Shown piece by piece: positions 8,409-17,063 of a stretch of DNA of 64,000 nucleotides. This stretch comes from Bacillus cereus (lineage in GTDB: Bacteria > Bacillota > Bacilli > Bacillales > Bacillaceae_G). How positions within the stretch are numbered: position 1 is the stretch's first letter; the number at the start of each line of letters is the position of its first letter. The stretch is from positions 1,923,001 to 1,987,000 of the forward strand of contig NZ_CP089518.1 in the NCBI RefSeq assembly GCF_025917685.1, given 5' to 3'. A program made the position numbers and the translations under genes. Below the pieces are notes generated by a model. That model searched no databases and was not told the DNA's origin. It saw only the letters and a program-made list of their open reading frames with translations.

Positions 8409-9716
8409 TTATATCTCCTTAATAGAATCTAATTTATGTACAGCAATTTTTTTAATTTGATGTCCGTCTAGTTCCAATGCCTTAAATTGAAAACCATCAT
8501 ATTCAACTGAATAGCCAGCATCAATATTTAAGTCAATAGCTTGGGAGAGAAGCCAACCACCAATTGTATCTAAATCACTATCATCAATATGCAGACCAAA
8601 CATATCATTTACTTCAGAAATGAGTACTTTTCCATCTAAAACAGTAAGTTTTGGAGTACGTTTTTCAATCATTGGTGATTCGTCTGTATCAAATTCATCT
8701 TGAATTTCTCCGATAATTTCTTCAAGAATATCCTCCATCGTTAAAAGTCCAGCTGTCCCACCGTATTCATCCATAACAATTGCCATTTGTACGCGGTTCT
8801 TTTGAAGGTGGATTAACGTTTTACGAATGGGAACTGTTTCAAATACAGTTAAAACAGGATGTATATACGCATCAAGCGGCTTGTAAATGCCTTTTGTTTG
8901 ATTATGAAAAATCTCTTTCGTATTTATCATACCGATAATATCATCTTTATCTTTTTCAATAATAGGATAGCGTGTATATTTTTCAGTTGCGACGATATCC
9001 ATATTTTCTTCTAACGTATTTTCAGTAGATAAGCAAACCATTTCAGTTCTAGGTACCATAATTTCTTTAGCAACACGATCGTCAAATTCAAAAATATTAT
9101 TTACATATTTATATTCGGTTTGATTAATTTCGCCGCTTTTATAGCTTTCGCCTAAAATGAGTCGTAGTTCTTCTTCGGAATGAGCAAGTTCATTTTCTTT
9201 TGCAGGTTCTAAACCGAATAATTTTGTGAAAAACACAGCTGAACTATTAAGCACCCAAATGAATGGATACATAATTTTATCAAACAAAATAAGCGGTTTT
9301 GCAAATTTTAATGTGATTGCTTCTGCTTTTTGAATTGCGAAAGACTTAGGAACTAATTCTCCTAATACAACATGGAAAAAAGTAATAACACTAAATGCAA
9401 TAATAAAGGATAACGTGTTAGCTATTGCTCCAGTAATGTTGATCTTTTCAAATAGTGGGCGTAGTAAATGTTCCACAGTCGGTTCACCAAGCCAACCAAG
9501 TCCTAAAGAAGTGATAGTAATGCCGAGCTGACAAGCAGATAAATAAACGTCTAAGTTAGATACGACGCTTCTTGCAGCCAATGCCTGCTTATTACCTTCA
9601 TTTGCAAGCTGATCAATGCGGCTTTTTCGTACTTTTACAACAGCGAATTCTGATGCAACGAAAAAGCCAGAAATAAGGATAAGTATAAAGATGAGAAAAA
9701 TATTTAATATGTCCAA
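8409..9716 (-). CDS. CNNM/CBS transporter (HlyC/CorC family, MpfA/YhdP-like)
   Basis: 435 residues. The order is an N-terminal DUF21/CNNM membrane domain of four helices (1-180), a CBS pair (about 210-340) and a C-terminal CorC_HlyC domain (about 350-430). The SEFAVVKVRKSRIDQL and LGWLGEPTVE segments are typical of CNNM domains. B. subtilis YhdP (MpfA) and relatives export Mg2+, so Mg2+ efflux is the likely role. The start is TTG at 9716 with GGAG 10 bases before it. A stronger AGGAGGTGA lies 35 bases upstream but has no start codon in frame. It heads an operon with the DUF456 gene. Confidence 0.88.
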   Translation of the reverse strand: MDILNIFLIFILILISGFFVASEFAVVKVRKSRIDQLANEGNKQALAARSVVSNLDVYLSACQLGITITSLGLGWLGEPTVEHLLRPLFEKINITGAIANTLSFIIAFSVITFFHVVLGELVPKSFAIQKAEAITLKFAKPLILFDKIMYPFIWVLNSSAVFFTKLFGLEPAKENELAHSEEELRLILGESYKSGEINQTEYKYVNNIFEFDDRVAKEIMVPRTEMVCLSTENTLEENMDIVATEKYTRYPIIEKDKDDIIGMINTKEIFHNQTKGIYKPLDAYIHPVLTVFETVPIRKTLIHLQKNRVQMAIVMDEYGGTAGLLTMEDILEEIIGEIQDEFDTDESPMIEKRTPKLTVLDGKVLISEVNDMFGLHIDDSDLDTIGGWLLSQAIDLNIDAGYSVEYDGFQFKALELDGHQIKKIAVHKLDSIKEI

Positions 9717-9883
9717 GTGTGTTCTCTACTCCAAAGTTTGGAATAAAGATGTCACCTCCTGCAATTATGTTATACTTTTATAATAAATCCAAATGAAAAG
9801 ATTAGTCAAAGGAAATGGGTAAATATTGGTAGGTTTTTAAAGTGTTTTTTAAATTTGCTGTTATTTTGTCCTCTATATAATAG

Positions 9884-9922
9884 GAATAACCGTCTACATT
9901 TAATTTAAGTAGACGGTTATTC
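9884..9922 (-). terminator. Hairpin terminator after the 9927 gene
   Basis: GAATAACCGTCTAC and GTAGACGGTTATTC form a perfect 14-pair stem 5 bases beyond the minus-strand stop. The T tract is poor, but the stem is strong. The remaining 160 bases up to the CNNM gene hold no gene that I can see. Confidence 0.65.
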
Positions 9923-9926
9923 TATG

Positions 9927-10814
9927 TTATGGTTTCGAAATACTTCTAGTTAAAGTATATGTTTTCTGTTTAGAGTAGTTTGTTGTCCATAAAGTTTGGA
10001 GAAAAGACAAGACGCTATACGGAATATAAAGTAGTAATAAACCAATTGTAACAACTATAGGTGTATTTCCCCCAAATTGAACGATAAATTGTAATAGTCC
10101 ATTTACATGAAAAACACATTCCATAAAAACGAATGAAAGAATAATGGAACTTAAAATAGATTTATGATTGGAAGTAAGCGCCATAAATAACGTATCAACA
10201 AGGAAAGCTGAATTTTTTATTTCATATTCATTTGTGTTATTTAAGAAAGGAAGCCATTTTTTAATTGCTTGCATAACAATAATCATAGAAGTGCTACACA
10301 CGATGATAAAAGATGAGTAGAAAGGAAACTTTATGAATTTCGCGATGTAGAGAAGTAGTAATAAGACTGAACATTGTAATATTACAGTGCTAATAGAATA
10401 CGGTATCCAGCGCAATAAAGAAGTACACTTTCTTACTGGATTGGGTGCTTTTAAAAATAGATGTCCGATTCCTAAACTTAAAAAGAAACCGATCGCAAGA
10501 GTGAATGTGAAACGAACAATCGATAAAAAATATATTTCCCATATGTAGGGGAATAGTGGTGAAGAATGGCTTGAAGTATGTATCATATTTTGTGCATGAA
10601 TAATCTGATTTGCCGAGAAAAGGATAGGTTCATGCATCCAATCAATTCTTGGAATTGAAATGGAAGAAAGTTGTGCGAAGTTATGAAAAATGCTTATAAA
10701 ACTAGTTAAGTAAGAGTTACTATGTGTAAGAAATAATGCTGGAATAGGACTTATAACAAGAATAACAAGAACACCAATGATAAATTTACATATATGTGAG
10801 CGCAATAAGGACAT
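9927..10814 (-). CDS. Orphan membrane protein resembling an OppB/DppB-type ABC permease
   Basis: 295 residues with about six membrane helices: one at 8-28, then a long outer loop (30-90), then five more. The last section (VNGLLQFIVQFGGNTPIVVT followed by IGLLLLYIPYSVL) looks like the end of oligopeptide permease OppB subunits, and the big loop after helix 1 is also an OppB trait. The cytoplasmic EAA loop is degenerate. No ATPase or binding-protein gene is beside it, so it may be an orphan or a relic subunit. AGGTGATT precedes the ATG. The assignment is tentative. Confidence 0.6.
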   Translation of the reverse strand: MSLLRSHICKFIIGVLVILVISPIPALFLTHSNSYLTSFISIFHNFAQLSSISIPRIDWMHEPILFSANQIIHAQNMIHTSSHSSPLFPYIWEIYFLSIVRFTFTLAIGFFLSLGIGHLFLKAPNPVRKCTSLLRWIPYSISTVILQCSVLLLLLYIAKFIKFPFYSSFIIVCSTSMIIVMQAIKKWLPFLNNTNEYEIKNSAFLVDTLFMALTSNHKSILSSIILSFVFMECVFHVNGLLQFIVQFGGNTPIVVTIGLLLLYIPYSVLSFLQTLWTTNYSKQKTYTLTRSISKP

Positions 10815-10978
10815 ACAATCACCTGCTCTTAGAATATTCAGAAAATTCTTATTCTTATTTTAGCTTTTTTCGGAGTAAGTTACAATATATTTTTCTTGCA
10901 GTAATTCAGAGAGAATGTTTGATACTGAAGATCATACAAGTGAATGATTCATGAATAAATTATGACAAGAAAATGAAT

Positions 10979-11024
10979 AATTTTCAGAAAAATAAAATAA
11001 ATCATTTATTTTTTTCTGAAAATA
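10979..11024 (+). promoter_or_regulatory. Two facing CodY-box-like motifs before the CbpA-like gene
   Basis: 10979-10993 reads AATTTTCAGAAAAAT, 14 of 15 bases of the CodY consensus AATTTTCWGAAAATT. 11010-11024 reads TTTTTTCTGAAAATA, 12 of 15. Together they make a long AT-rich inverted repeat ending just before a TATAAT at 11023-11028, 44 bases upstream of the CbpA-like start. CodY control is inferred from the motif match. Confidence 0.45.
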
Positions 11025-11071
11025 TAATATAGTTATGGCACAGAAAGTATTTTAACATAAGGAGGCTATTT

Positions 11072-11719
11072 ATGAGGATTAAAGGGAATTATGTGCCGAA
11101 AAGGGAAGTTTTATTTTGCTCCGGCTCAATTACAGTAGGGGAAGCGCTAGAGCACTTAAATAAAACAGGGTATCGTTGTGTACCAGTTTTAGATGAAAAA
11201 AAAGAGAAATTTTTAGGGAATGTATACAAAGTAGATATTTTAGAATATAAAGGTTCACTTGAAGATAATGTATTACAATTATTGAACGATAAAGATGGGT
11301 ACGTGAGAGAAGACTCTTCCTTCTTTAAAGTATTTTTTACAATTAAAAAGCTACCTTATTTATCAGTAGTTAACGAAAAAGGGATCTTCCTTGGTATTTT
11401 AACTCATAAAAAAGTTTTTGAACTATTGGAAGATGCATGGGGAGTCCATTCTAGTAAATATTCTGTCATGATTGGAACACAAGATTATAATGGGGCCATT
11501 CAAAAATTATCGACAGTGCTAAAGAAATACACTGGTATTCAAAGTTTAATGACTTTTGATAATGATGCTTTATTAGTACGCAGAATTATGTTTACATTAG
11601 GAGAAGAGTTTGAAGATAGTGAATTAGAAACATTGCTAAAGGATTTAGAAGATCATGGATTTAGAGTTGTGTATGTTGAAGAGATGAATAATCCACGTGA
11701 AGTTGAAACGATAGACTAA
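11072..11719 (+). CDS. cbpA: CbpA-like c-di-AMP-binding protein (CBS pair plus ACT-like domain)
   Basis: 215 residues, soluble. Two CBS repeats fill about 10-62 and 68-125 (GYRCVPVLDE and LPYLSVVNEKGIFLGILTHK are the strand-turn cores). An ACT-like region fills about 130-205 and ends FRVVYVEEMN. This order matches Listeria CbpA and related bacilli proteins that bind cyclic di-AMP; their downstream partner is unclear. The ATG follows AAGGAGG. It is a single gene with a terminator and stands opposite the orphan permease gene across 257 bases that contain CodY-like motifs. Confidence 0.8.
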   Translation: MRIKGNYVPKREVLFCSGSITVGEALEHLNKTGYRCVPVLDEKKEKFLGNVYKVDILEYKGSLEDNVLQLLNDKDGYVREDSSFFKVFFTIKKLPYLSVVNEKGIFLGILTHKKVFELLEDAWGVHSSKYSVMIGTQDYNGAIQKLSTVLKKYTGIQSLMTFDNDALLVRRIMFTLGEEFEDSELETLLKDLEDHGFRVVYVEEMNNPREVETID

Positions 11720-11721
11720 CA

Positions 11722-11759
11722 AGTAAAGCCATCTTATTTTTGATGGCTTTACTTTCTTT
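11722..11759 (+). terminator. Rho-independent terminator
   Basis: AGTAAAGCCATC and GATGGCTTTACT form a 12-pair stem followed by TTCTTTC. Confidence 0.85.
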
Positions 11760-11858
11760 CGTGTAAAGATATCTAAATATAATAAAATATATGAATCTTA
11801 AATTTTTAAAAATATTTGTGTAATAGAATAAATAAAGGGAGTATATGTGGATAATTTT

Positions 11859-11873
11859 GATTTTCGAAAAATT
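11859..11873 (+). promoter_or_regulatory. CodY-box-like site in the brnQ upstream region
   Basis: GATTTTCGAAAAATT matches 12 of 15 positions of the CodY consensus. CodY represses branched-chain amino acid uptake in low-GC Gram-positives, which suits brnQ. A -10-like TATGTTACTATATGTG region follows at about 11907-11923. Confidence 0.4.
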
Positions 11874-12144
11874 CTATTTAAAAATATGTTTTTATTTTTC
11901 AACTAAATATGTTACTATATGTGTGATAAAAGCAAAGAGGTCTGACAACTAAACTCCGCGTTATAACACTCTAATGACTTAAATATTCGAAAAAATCAAA
12001 ATTTATTATTTAGAGTAATTAAAAGGGGAATGGAGAAATTATGGAGAAAGACATTGCTTTGTAAGGGGCATCTTTTATGATCATGAACAGAGAGGAGGAT
12101 GCATAGCATATTGTGAGAATAGAGAAAAACAATGAAAAAGTGCT
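11874..12144 (+). promoter_or_regulatory. Long leader region of brnQ
   Basis: About 270 bases without a gene of normal size. They hold a short frame, MEKDIAL, at 12041-12064 with GGAG 5 bases ahead, and an AGAGGAGG with an immediately following ATG at about 12100. No T-box sequence or terminator is present, so any leader control would be by a mechanism I cannot name. Confidence 0.35.
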
Positions 12145-13497
12145 ATGCAATTTAAAGAAATGAAGGGACGATTAAGGCCAGGTGATACGCTAGCAATTGG
12201 TTTAATGTTATTTGCATTATTTTTAGGAGCGGGAAATTTAATTTTCCCACCAGTTTTAGGTCAACAAGCAGGAGAAAATGTTTGGATTGCTACAATTGGA
12301 TTCCTTGTAACGGGAGTCGGTTTACCCCTATTAGCTGTCACAGCTGTCGCGTTTGTAGAGGGGGACTTGAAAGCGCTATCTTCTAGAGTTCACCCTATAT
12401 TTGCGTTTGTTTTCCCATTAATTAGTTATTTAGCGATTGGACCATTTTTCGCGATTCCGCGTACTGGAGCCGTTTCATTTGAAATGGGTATGAAGCCATT
12501 TTTATCAGAAGCAATGGTTTCAGAATGGTACATGCTATTTCTTTTTACTATAGTTTTCTTCGGAATAACGTGGTATTTATCATTAAATCCATCTAAATTA
12601 GTGGATTGGTTCGGGAAATTTCTTACACCATTGTTAGTATTGATTGTTGCTGTTATTGTCGGAAAGGCAATTATTGATCCGATTGGAGAACCAGCTGCGC
12701 CGCTAGCGGCATACAAAGAAAATGCTTTCTTTGGTGGATTTATTCAAGGATATTTAACGATGGATGCAATTAGTGCGCTTGTATTTGGAATTGTCGTTGT
12801 ACAAGTTATCCGTTCTAAGGGAATCAAAGAGAGTAGTCAAATTGCAAAAACAACAGTTGTATCAGGTATTATTGCTGTACTTGGTTTAACGTTAATCTAT
12901 TTATCACTTGCTTATCTTGGTTCAACAAGTACATCACTTGGTGTATCGGAGAACGGTGGTCTTATTTTAACGAATGTTGTAAATGAGTTATATGGAACAA
13001 GTGGTAAAATTTTATTAGGTCTTGTTATTATACTCGCTTGTTTAACAACTTCTGTTGGATTAACATCTGCCTGTGCGGGCTTCTTTACAAACTTATTCCC
13101 AAAACTTTCGCATAGAACGATTGTAACGATGGTATGTGTGTTTAGTTTAATTGTATCTAACCTAGGATTAACACAATTAATCGCAGTAACTTTACCAGTG
13201 TTAATGATCATTTATCCAGTTGCAATTGTATTAATTGTACTTTCGTATTTCCATAAATGGATTGGAAAGCGTAATACAATTTATATTGGAGCAATATTAG
13301 GCGCCTTGTCAATTAGCTTATTTAATGGTTTAGAAAGTGCGAATATCAAAATTGACGCAATTTCAAATGTACTACAAATGCTACCATTATATAAAGAAGG
13401 AATAGGATGGTTAATCCCAGCATGTATTGGCGGGGTTCTCGGTTTCTTCTTCTATAAATCAAATGAATCAAGTGAGTTACAAAAGAAAGGTGCCTAG
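12145..13497 (+). CDS. brnQ: BrnQ-type branched-chain amino acid:cation symporter
   Basis: 450 residues with about twelve membrane helices. The N-terminal ALFLGAGNLIFPP signature and the long run of hydrophobic helices are diagnostic of the LIVCS/BrnQ family, which imports Leu, Ile and Val with Na+ or H+. The ribosome site before the ATG at 12145 is poor (GAAAAAGTGCT), and the ATG at 12160 is an alternative that would remove five residues. The gene follows a long leader with a CodY-like box and ends in a palindromic terminator that contains its own stop codon. Confidence 0.92.
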   Translation: MQFKEMKGRLRPGDTLAIGLMLFALFLGAGNLIFPPVLGQQAGENVWIATIGFLVTGVGLPLLAVTAVAFVEGDLKALSSRVHPIFAFVFPLISYLAIGPFFAIPRTGAVSFEMGMKPFLSEAMVSEWYMLFLFTIVFFGITWYLSLNPSKLVDWFGKFLTPLLVLIVAVIVGKAIIDPIGEPAAPLAAYKENAFFGGFIQGYLTMDAISALVFGIVVVQVIRSKGIKESSQIAKTTVVSGIIAVLGLTLIYLSLAYLGSTSTSLGVSENGGLILTNVVNELYGTSGKILLGLVIILACLTTSVGLTSACAGFFTNLFPKLSHRTIVTMVCVFSLIVSNLGLTQLIAVTLPVLMIIYPVAIVLIVLSYFHKWIGKRNTIYIGAILGALSISLFNGLESANIKIDAISNVLQMLPLYKEGIGWLIPACIGGVLGFFFYKSNESSELQKKGA

Positions 13498-13512
13498 GCA
13501 CCTTTCTTTTTT
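13481..13512 (+). terminator. Terminator overlapping the brnQ stop
   Basis: AAAAGAAAGGTGCC and GGCACCTTTCTTTT are a perfect inverted repeat around the TAG, followed by more T residues. Confidence 0.88.
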
Positions 13513-13562
13513 GAAGGGGATTTTTATATTTTGTCTAAGTAGTAATTGGGAGGTTTGATAAA

Positions 13563-13892
13563 ATGGCTAGTTTTGAAGATTTTTTAAATTTGGATTTGCG
13601 TATTGGGACTGTAAGGAAGGCGGAGGAATTTAAAGAAGCAAGGGTTCCTGCAATTAAGTTAGAAATTGATTTTGGAGAGCTAGGGGTTAAGCAGTCCAGT
13701 GCTCAAATTACGAAAAGATATAGCCCAGAAGATTTAATCGGTCAACAAGTGGTTGCTGTTGTGAATTTCCCACCAAAGCGTGTGGCAGGATTTAAATCGG
13801 AAGTGCTTGTATTGGGGGGGGTTCCTGAGGCTGGCGATGTTATTTTACTTCAGCCTAATATGGAACTACCGAATGGAACGAAAATTAGTTAG
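13563..13892 (+). CDS. csaA: CsaA, tRNA-binding-domain chaperone
   Basis: 109 residues forming a single OB-fold tRNA-binding domain (as at the C-terminus of MetRS and in Arc1p/EMAP II). The [17 protein letters not shown] start and the KQSSAQIT and [10 protein letters not shown] segments match B. subtilis CsaA, a dimeric protein with chaperone and export-related activity. Length equals the family norm. The ATG follows GGGAGGTTTGATAAA. The next gene begins within 20 bases of the stop, so the pair is probably cotranscribed. Confidence 0.92.
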   Translation: MASFEDFLNLDLRIGTVRKAEEFKEARVPAIKLEIDFGELGVKQSSAQITKRYSPEDLIGQQVVAVVNFPPKRVAGFKSEVLVLGGVPEAGDVILLQPNMELPNGTKIS

Positions 13893-13911
13893 TGTGAAAG
13901 TGGGTGTTAAT

Positions 13912-14439
13912 TTGGATATCGGACAAGAATATTTAAAATGTGCAATTTCGAATTTTAAAGCAACACAAAATCAAGGAGAACGAGTACTTTCTCAATTAAC
14001 TTATGAACAGATAATGTGGTCTCTTCATGAGGAGACAAATAGTATTGCAATTATTATTAAGCATTTACATGGTAATATGCGTTCAAGATGGACGGAATTT
14101 TTAATATCTGATGGCGAAAAAACAGACCGTAATCGAGATGGTGAATTTGAAGGTGGCTACAATTCAAAACAAGAAGCTCTTGCTGCGTGGCAAGAAGGGT
14201 GGGAATATGTTTTTGAAGCTTTGGATAATGTAACGCCAGAGCAGATTTTGCAGAAAGTATACATTCGCGGAGAAGAGCACACTGTCATGCAAGCGATCGA
14301 AAGGCAAATTTCTCATTATGCTTTACATATTGGACAAATCATTTACATTGGTAAAATGTTAAAAGAAAATGATTGGGAATGTTTAAGTATTCCTAGAGGT
14401 CAGTCTACCCGTTATTTAGAGAAAAAACGTTCAACATAA
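13912..14439 (+). CDS. DUF1572/DinB-superfamily protein
   Basis: About 175 residues. Four-helix DinB-like fold with metal-site histidines: KHLHGNM near residue 44 and the C-terminal HYALHIGQIIYIGKML. DinB/DUF1572 proteins bind a divalent metal and include bacillithiol-dependent transferases; no substrate can be named here. The frame is open upstream into csaA, but I place the start at TTG 13912 (LDIGQEYLK), with GTG 13894 as an alternative; neither has a strong ribosome site. Its last 28 bases overlap the end of a convergent minus-strand gene. Confidence 0.8.
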   Translation: MDIGQEYLKCAISNFKATQNQGERVLSQLTYEQIMWSLHEETNSIAIIIKHLHGNMRSRWTEFLISDGEKTDRNRDGEFEGGYNSKQEALAAWQEGWEYVFEALDNVTPEQILQKVYIRGEEHTVMQAIERQISHYALHIGQIIYIGKMLKENDWECLSIPRGQSTRYLEKKRST

Positions 14440-14717
14440 TAATATGAAAAAAACCGATATAAAATAGGAAGCAAAAAAATAAGCCAAATGATAGAGGGCT
14501 CTGTGAACATTAGAATGCTGCCAGCGATAAGCCCGTATGTAATAAGAAAGAAACCAAAGAGTGTATTTATAGGAATAAAACGCGAGACAAATAATTGCTG
14601 ATTTTTGAAACAAGTGTTGTGAAATAAATAAAAGCGGAAATACCGTATAGAGGTAATAAGATCTTTCTTTCTTGTTATTCTTTTTTTACATTTATGACAG
14701 ATGAATGGTGGATGCAT
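14412..14717 (-). CDS. Unknown small membrane protein with an N-terminal CxxC pair
   Basis: 101 residues. Residues 1-25 hold a zinc-ribbon-like half (ICHKCKKRITRKKDL), a further Cys lies at about 36, and two hydrophobic helices fill about 48-70 and 75-92. GGAGTG from the end of the upstream gene serves its ATG, and the two genes are 4 bases apart, so they are translationally coupled. I recognise no function. It converges on and overlaps the DUF1572 gene by 28 bases. Confidence 0.7.
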   Translation of the reverse strand: MHPPFICHKCKKRITRKKDLITSIRYFRFYLFHNTCFKNQQLFVSRFIPINTLFGFFLITYGLIAGSILMFTEPSIIWLIFLLPILYRFFSYYYVERFFSK

Positions 14718-14721
14718 TTAG

Positions 14722-15027
14722 TTACACTCCATTTTGGGAATTCATTAGTTTCATAATAAGTTGAGACAAAATTAAGTACAACGTGTATACACCTATATAT
14801 GCTCCTGAGAGTAGAAAAAATGGATTTAGTAAAATTCCATGAATGCTTGTCATGAAAACTAGATTTTGTATTAAAACATCATATATAGTAATAGAAATTA
14901 TAGTCCCAAGTACATACAATGCTAGGTACGCAGAAATATGGAGCACAATACGAATTTTAGGATGTAAAGCAAGTAAATAAAAAGTAATTGATAGAGCGAT
15001 TGGTAATGCACCTATTAATAGCTTCAA
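14722..15027 (-). CDS. Unknown three- or four-helix membrane protein
   Basis: 101 residues, nearly all hydrophobic, with helices at about 3-20, 27-50, 56-75 and 78-95. It starts with TTG at 15027, 7 bases after GAGGTG. It is the first gene of a two-gene leftward operon with the CxxC membrane protein. The divergent spoIIP gene begins 89 bases away. I do not recognise the family; a subunit pair with its neighbour is an inference from the coupling. Confidence 0.7.
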   Translation of the reverse strand: MKLLIGALPIALSITFYLLALHPKIRIVLHISAYLALYVLGTIISITIYDVLIQNLVFMTSIHGILLNPFFLLSGAYIGVYTLYLILSQLIMKLMNSQNGV

Positions 15028-15067
15028 TTCATTTCACCTCATTAACAATATAGCCGAAATTTAAACG

Positions 15068-15096
15068 GTCTATTCTCTAGAGCTTGTACATAACTT
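15068..15096 (+). promoter_or_regulatory. Candidate SigE-type promoter of the first spoIIP paralogue
   Basis: GTCTATT, 14 bases, then CATAACTT. The region AGCTTGTACATA, 24 bases before the start codon, is repeated at exactly the same distance before the second spoIIP paralogue (22914-22942). SigE control of spoIIP is known in B. subtilis; the match here is partial. Confidence 0.4.
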
Positions 15097-15116
15097 GAAA
15101 TAGAGAGGGTGATAGT

Positions 15117-16271
15117 ATGAATCGAGGCTTTTTTTACGTGAAATTAACAAGTGTACGCAAATTAATTTTATTTGTTATTACTACGGTATTAGCGACTTTT
15201 TTTCTTATTAGTGTAATGGTAACTTCCATGAAAGAGACGAAGTCAACGTATTTATATAATTGGTTGAATGAGTTATCAATGAATGGTTACATGTACGTTA
15301 TTGGGAAAGAGAATCATTATTTTACACAGGAGTACCGGAATTTGAATCAAGACTTTTCTATTTCTTCATTCCTCTTTTCGATGGCTACGAATATTCGTTT
15401 TGATGATGTACGTAGTTTTGTTGGGAAAGAACTTCCGGGATTTGGGAAATATGATACGGAAATCGTTATAGCAGGTGAAGGAACAAATTACTCCAACTTA
15501 CCGATAGAATCGAGTGTTCCTCTTGAAGAAGTAGTGAAGGAACGGACTGGAGAAGCTGGACAAGTTCCTAAGCCTGATCCGAATAAAGAGAAGAAACAGC
15601 CAGCTCAAACAACGGGGAAAAGACAAGTTGCATTCATTTATCATACACATAGTTGGGAATCTTATTTGCCGTTACTGAACTTAACGAATGACCCAGATCC
15701 GAATAAAGCAACGAGTTCTGTAACGAATATTTCAATAGTTGGAGATCGTTTTCGGGAACAACTGGAAAGTGAAGGTATAGGTGCTAATAACGATAAGACT
15801 GATGTCGGCCAAAAGTTAATAAGTAAAGGATTAAACAGTAATAGTTCTTATAAACTGTCACGAGAAATTGTACAAGAAGCGATGACTAGTAATAAAGAAC
15901 TCCAATATTTTTTCGATTTGCACCGTGATAGTGCACGGAAAAATGTCACGACAAAAACAATTGGAGATAAATCATATGCAAAGCTTGCTTTTGTAATAGG
16001 GAAAGGTAACAAAAACTATGAAAAAAACTTACAATTAGCAACGGCTTTACATGAGACGATTAATAAGAAATATCCAGGAGTGAGCCGTGGTGTAATTCAA
16101 AAAGGATTCCAAACAGGAAATGGAGTCTATAATCAAGACTTATCAGGACAAGCCATATTAATTGAAGTTGGTGGCGTAGACAATACAGAGGAAGAATTAA
16201 ATAGATCGATAGATGCTCTTGCTAAAGCATTTGGAGAATATTTTTGGCAAGCTGAAAAAGTAAATGGATAA
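15117..16271 (+). CDS. spoIIP: SpoIIP-family stage II sporulation amidase, copy 1
   Basis: 384 residues. One N-terminal membrane helix (13-38), an extracytoplasmic linker, a low-complexity Pro/Lys stretch (about 150-170) and the SpoIIP catalytic domain. The IYHTHSWESY motif, the DLHRDS motif and the closing AILIEVGGVDNTEEE are the conserved zinc-site and core segments of SpoIIP, an amidase and endopeptidase that thins septal peptidoglycan during engulfment with SpoIID and SpoIIM. The ATG follows GAGAGGGTGATAGT. A paralogue with the same architecture starts at 22963. The classical spoIIP lies beside gpr, which is absent here, so this is probably an extra copy. Confidence 0.88.
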   Translation: MNRGFFYVKLTSVRKLILFVITTVLATFFLISVMVTSMKETKSTYLYNWLNELSMNGYMYVIGKENHYFTQEYRNLNQDFSISSFLFSMATNIRFDDVRSFVGKELPGFGKYDTEIVIAGEGTNYSNLPIESSVPLEEVVKERTGEAGQVPKPDPNKEKKQPAQTTGKRQVAFIYHTHSWESYLPLLNLTNDPDPNKATSSVTNISIVGDRFREQLESEGIGANNDKTDVGQKLISKGLNSNSSYKLSREIVQEAMTSNKELQYFFDLHRDSARKNVTTKTIGDKSYAKLAFVIGKGNKNYEKNLQLATALHETINKKYPGVSRGVIQKGFQTGNGVYNQDLSGQAILIEVGGVDNTEEELNRSIDALAKAFGEYFWQAEKVNG

Positions 16272-16278
16272 AGTGAAA

Positions 16279-16346
16279 ATTTAATTGGTGAGTGCTCATC
16301 CTACTGATTAGTAGCCCTTACCAATCAGGATACCTGTTAATGCGGG
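16279..16346 (+). repeat. Degenerate copy of the bcr1-like repeat
   Basis: 16304-16326 matches the minus strand of the repeat at 53169-53191 at 21 of 23 bases (CTGATTAGTAGCCCT then TACCAATC). The flanking TTAATTGGTGAG and CCTGTTAATGCGGG are looser matches to the same element. Only the first half of the element is recognisable. It lies between the spoIIP stop and a terminator. Confidence 0.55.
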
Positions 16347-16379
16347 ATAAACGTAAGCAAGATTACGTTTATTTGTTTG
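16347..16379 (+). terminator. Rho-independent terminator after spoIIP copy 1
   Basis: ATAAACGTAA and TTACGTTTAT form a stem followed by TTTGTTTGT. The remaining 175 bases to the GNAT gene show no gene. Confidence 0.75.
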
Positions 16380-16554
16380 TTCATAATCTATAGGTAGAAA
16401 GAAATGTCACATTATAGACAAAAATCCCTATTATTATAGTGATATCGAAATTTGTCTATTTATAGTAAGAAATTTAGAAAGGAATTTTCGGAATAGTGGA
16501 GAAAATATTTTTACAAGGAAAATTTTTAACTAACAGAATGGGTAGGGGATCAAG

Positions 16555-17052
16555 GTGATACGTGAGATTAGAGTAGAAGATGCAGCGTCTTTTTTGCAAT
16601 TAAGTAAGCAATTAGATGAAGAAACGAAATTTATGTTATACGAACCAGGAGAACGAAAAACTACAGTAGAGCAACAAGAAAAGATGGTCCACCGTTTTAT
16701 AGAAAATGAATATGCAACAATATTTGTAGCAGTTGAAGATGATAGAGTAGTTGGATTTATTTTAGCCAATGGTAATGATGTTCAGAGAAAGAGACATGTG
16801 GCAGGCATTGTAATTGGTATTTTGCAAGAGTATAGTGGCCGAGGTATTGGAACGAGTTTGTTTATAGAAGTAGAAAAGTGGGCAAGATTACATGATGTAT
16901 GGCGTTTAGAATTAACGGTAATGGCCCACAATACAAGAGCTCAGGCACTATATAGCAAAATTGGATTTGAACAAGAAGGTGTCAAAAAATCTGCTCTTAT
17001 CATCGATGGAAAAGGTGTCGATGAGTATGAAATGGCCAAATTATTAAAATAA
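16555..17052 (+). CDS. GNAT-family N-acetyltransferase (RimI/YesJ-like)
   Basis: 165 residues of GNAT fold. The acetyl-CoA-binding motif A appears as LQEYSGRGIGTSLF (Q/RxxGxG/A pattern, near residue 94), followed by the DVWRLELTVMAHNTRAQALY strand-helix typical of motif B, where the Asn and Tyr are conserved. It acetylates an amine on an unknown small molecule or protein. Start GTG 16555 with GGGG ahead. The M15 peptidase gene begins 11 bases after its stop, so they are probably cotranscribed. Confidence 0.85.
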   Translation: MIREIRVEDAASFLQLSKQLDEETKFMLYEPGERKTTVEQQEKMVHRFIENEYATIFVAVEDDRVVGFILANGNDVQRKRHVAGIVIGILQEYSGRGIGTSLFIEVEKWARLHDVWRLELTVMAHNTRAQALYSKIGFEQEGVKKSALIIDGKGVDEYEMAKLLK

Positions 17053-17063
17053 GAGGTCGTTAT

